Origin: Lichenicola sp964249735
Lineage (GTDB): Bacteria; Pseudomonadota; Alphaproteobacteria; Acetobacterales; Acetobacteraceae
DNA: 64,000 nucleotides
Direction of reading: 5' to 3'
Assembly: GCA_964249735.1 (NCBI GenBank)
Contig: CAXUDP010000001.1
Coordinates: 30,935-94,934, forward strand
Part shown: one piece after another, positions 63,583-64,000 of the stretch
Numbering within the stretch: position 1 is the first letter of the stretch
Layout of the letters: each line of letters begins with the position of its first letter
Made by a program: the position numbers and the translations under genes
Notes under the pieces: model-generated
Told to the model about the DNA's origin: nothing
Database searches by the model: none
What the model saw: only the letters and a program-made list of their open reading frames with translations

Positions 63583-64000
63583 GACGTTCTCTCCCGCGAG
63601 CCGATGCTTCCTGTTGCAGGAGGGCGCTCCGAATGTGGCGGTTGGATGGAGGCGGGATGTCGCATCGTTTCGAACGTCCGGGTTCAACGCGTGCGGCTGC
63701 GGTTCAACGATTGGGACCGCATGGCATCGGCACCGTCGCCGCCTAGCCATACCTCGGCGGCAGGCCGGCGCATGATGTGCGGTGCGCGCGACATGAACAC
63801 CTCCTCGGCACCTGCGCGGTGAACCGCCAGCGCATTGCTGACCACCAGGGTCGAGTTCTCGCCGCGCAGCTGTTACCGAGGCTCGTCATGACCCGCTGTC
63901 GCGCGCGCTGATGACGTCTGGTCGGAAGGCGGGATCTGTCCGAGGCGAGACGTTCCGGCAGGATGATGGACGCCGGCGGCGCTGCTTGTCACATACAGGT
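63583..64000. other. end of window, no intact gene found
   Basis: The last 418 bases contain no intact gene that I can support. They include the upstream region of the small lipoprotein and a possible 62-codon remnant on the minus strand. A gene continuing past the window edge cannot be excluded. Confidence 0.4.
63684..63872 (-). pseudogene. possible gene remnant, 62 codons
   Basis: On the minus strand a stop-to-stop frame reads QLRGENSTLVVSNALAVHRA, then AGAEEVFMSRAPHIMRRP and AAEVWLGGDGADAM, ending in TGA. The amino-acid pattern looks protein-like, with regular hydrophobic spacing, unlike neighbouring frames. There is no start with a ribosome site and an in-frame stop lies directly upstream (63873-63875). 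It may be the tail of a decayed gene or a chance frame. No family is assigned. Confidence 0.3.

Overview
This window is very GC-rich chromosomal DNA from an alphaproteobacterium, most likely a member of the Rhodospirillales and probably the Acetobacteraceae. The evidence is the gene set and order: hemE beside a DnaA-box region, parB-parA-rsmG-mnmG-mnmE, rho, trpB-trpA-accD-folC, a short HprK with an orphan mannose-type EIIA, HPr and enzyme I, MbfA, DUF3126 and TMEM175. No phage, insertion sequence, CRISPR array or rRNA was seen. Two tRNAs are present, tRNA-Ala(GGC) and tRNA-Lys(CTT).

Layout. 1-8.8 kb: two uncharacterised proteins, a GNAT acetyltransferase, two exported serine peptidases (S53 sedolisin and S10 carboxypeptidase), a TMEM175-type channel, a DUF2459 lipoprotein, a nucleoside deaminase, a DedA protein and a [2Fe-2S] thioredoxin-like protein. 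8.9-21.5 kb: the replication-origin neighbourhood, with tRNA-Ala, maf, a candidate oriC, hemE-hemJ, a Tat-exported aldo/keto reductase, tRNA-Lys, parB-parA-rsmG-mnmG-mnmE (a parS site lies inside rsmG), ogt-qor and rho. 21.8-26 kb: corA, a second aldo/keto reductase, a lipoprotein and an MFS transporter. 26.8-32 kb: trpB-trpA-accD-folC, then a nucleoside hydrolase. 32-37 kb: a possible ADP-ribosyltransferase-like protein, DUF3126, a double-domain glycosyltransferase and a RidA protein. 36.8-40.3 kb: hprK, EIIA-Man, HPr and enzyme I, a regulatory phosphotransfer chain without a permease. 40.4-46.8 kb: purH, mbfA, lolA, csbD, rsmI and an LpoA-like lipoprotein. 46.9-52 kb: late lipid A genes (lpxL, lpxK, waaA, a DUF374 acyltransferase), a second parS and fabI. 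52-56.7 kb: pdxH, a universal stress protein, a histidine phosphatase and a large uncharacterised PLP-fold protein. 56.8-61.3 kb: the dTDP-L-rhamnose operon rfbBACD with a glycosyltransferase. 61.3-64 kb: a small membrane protein, a histone-deacetylase-family enzyme, a Gln-rich protein, a small lipoprotein and a possible gene remnant.

How the parts fit. The most informative structure is the origin and partition region. A 339-base region upstream of hemE carries several DnaA-box-like 9-mers and an AT-rich block, parAB lies 3-5 kb away, and two perfect 16-bp parS palindromes lie at 15.4 kb and 50.8 kb. Together they define an origin-proximal centromere domain. Elsewhere the window supplies envelope construction (lipid A, Kdo, rhamnose, lipoprotein carrier), core metabolism (heme, Trp, fatty acid, folate, purine, PLP) and tRNA/rRNA modification. 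The least explained genes are the PLP-fold/phosphatase pair, the ADP-ribosyltransferase-like protein and the paired aldo/keto reductases.
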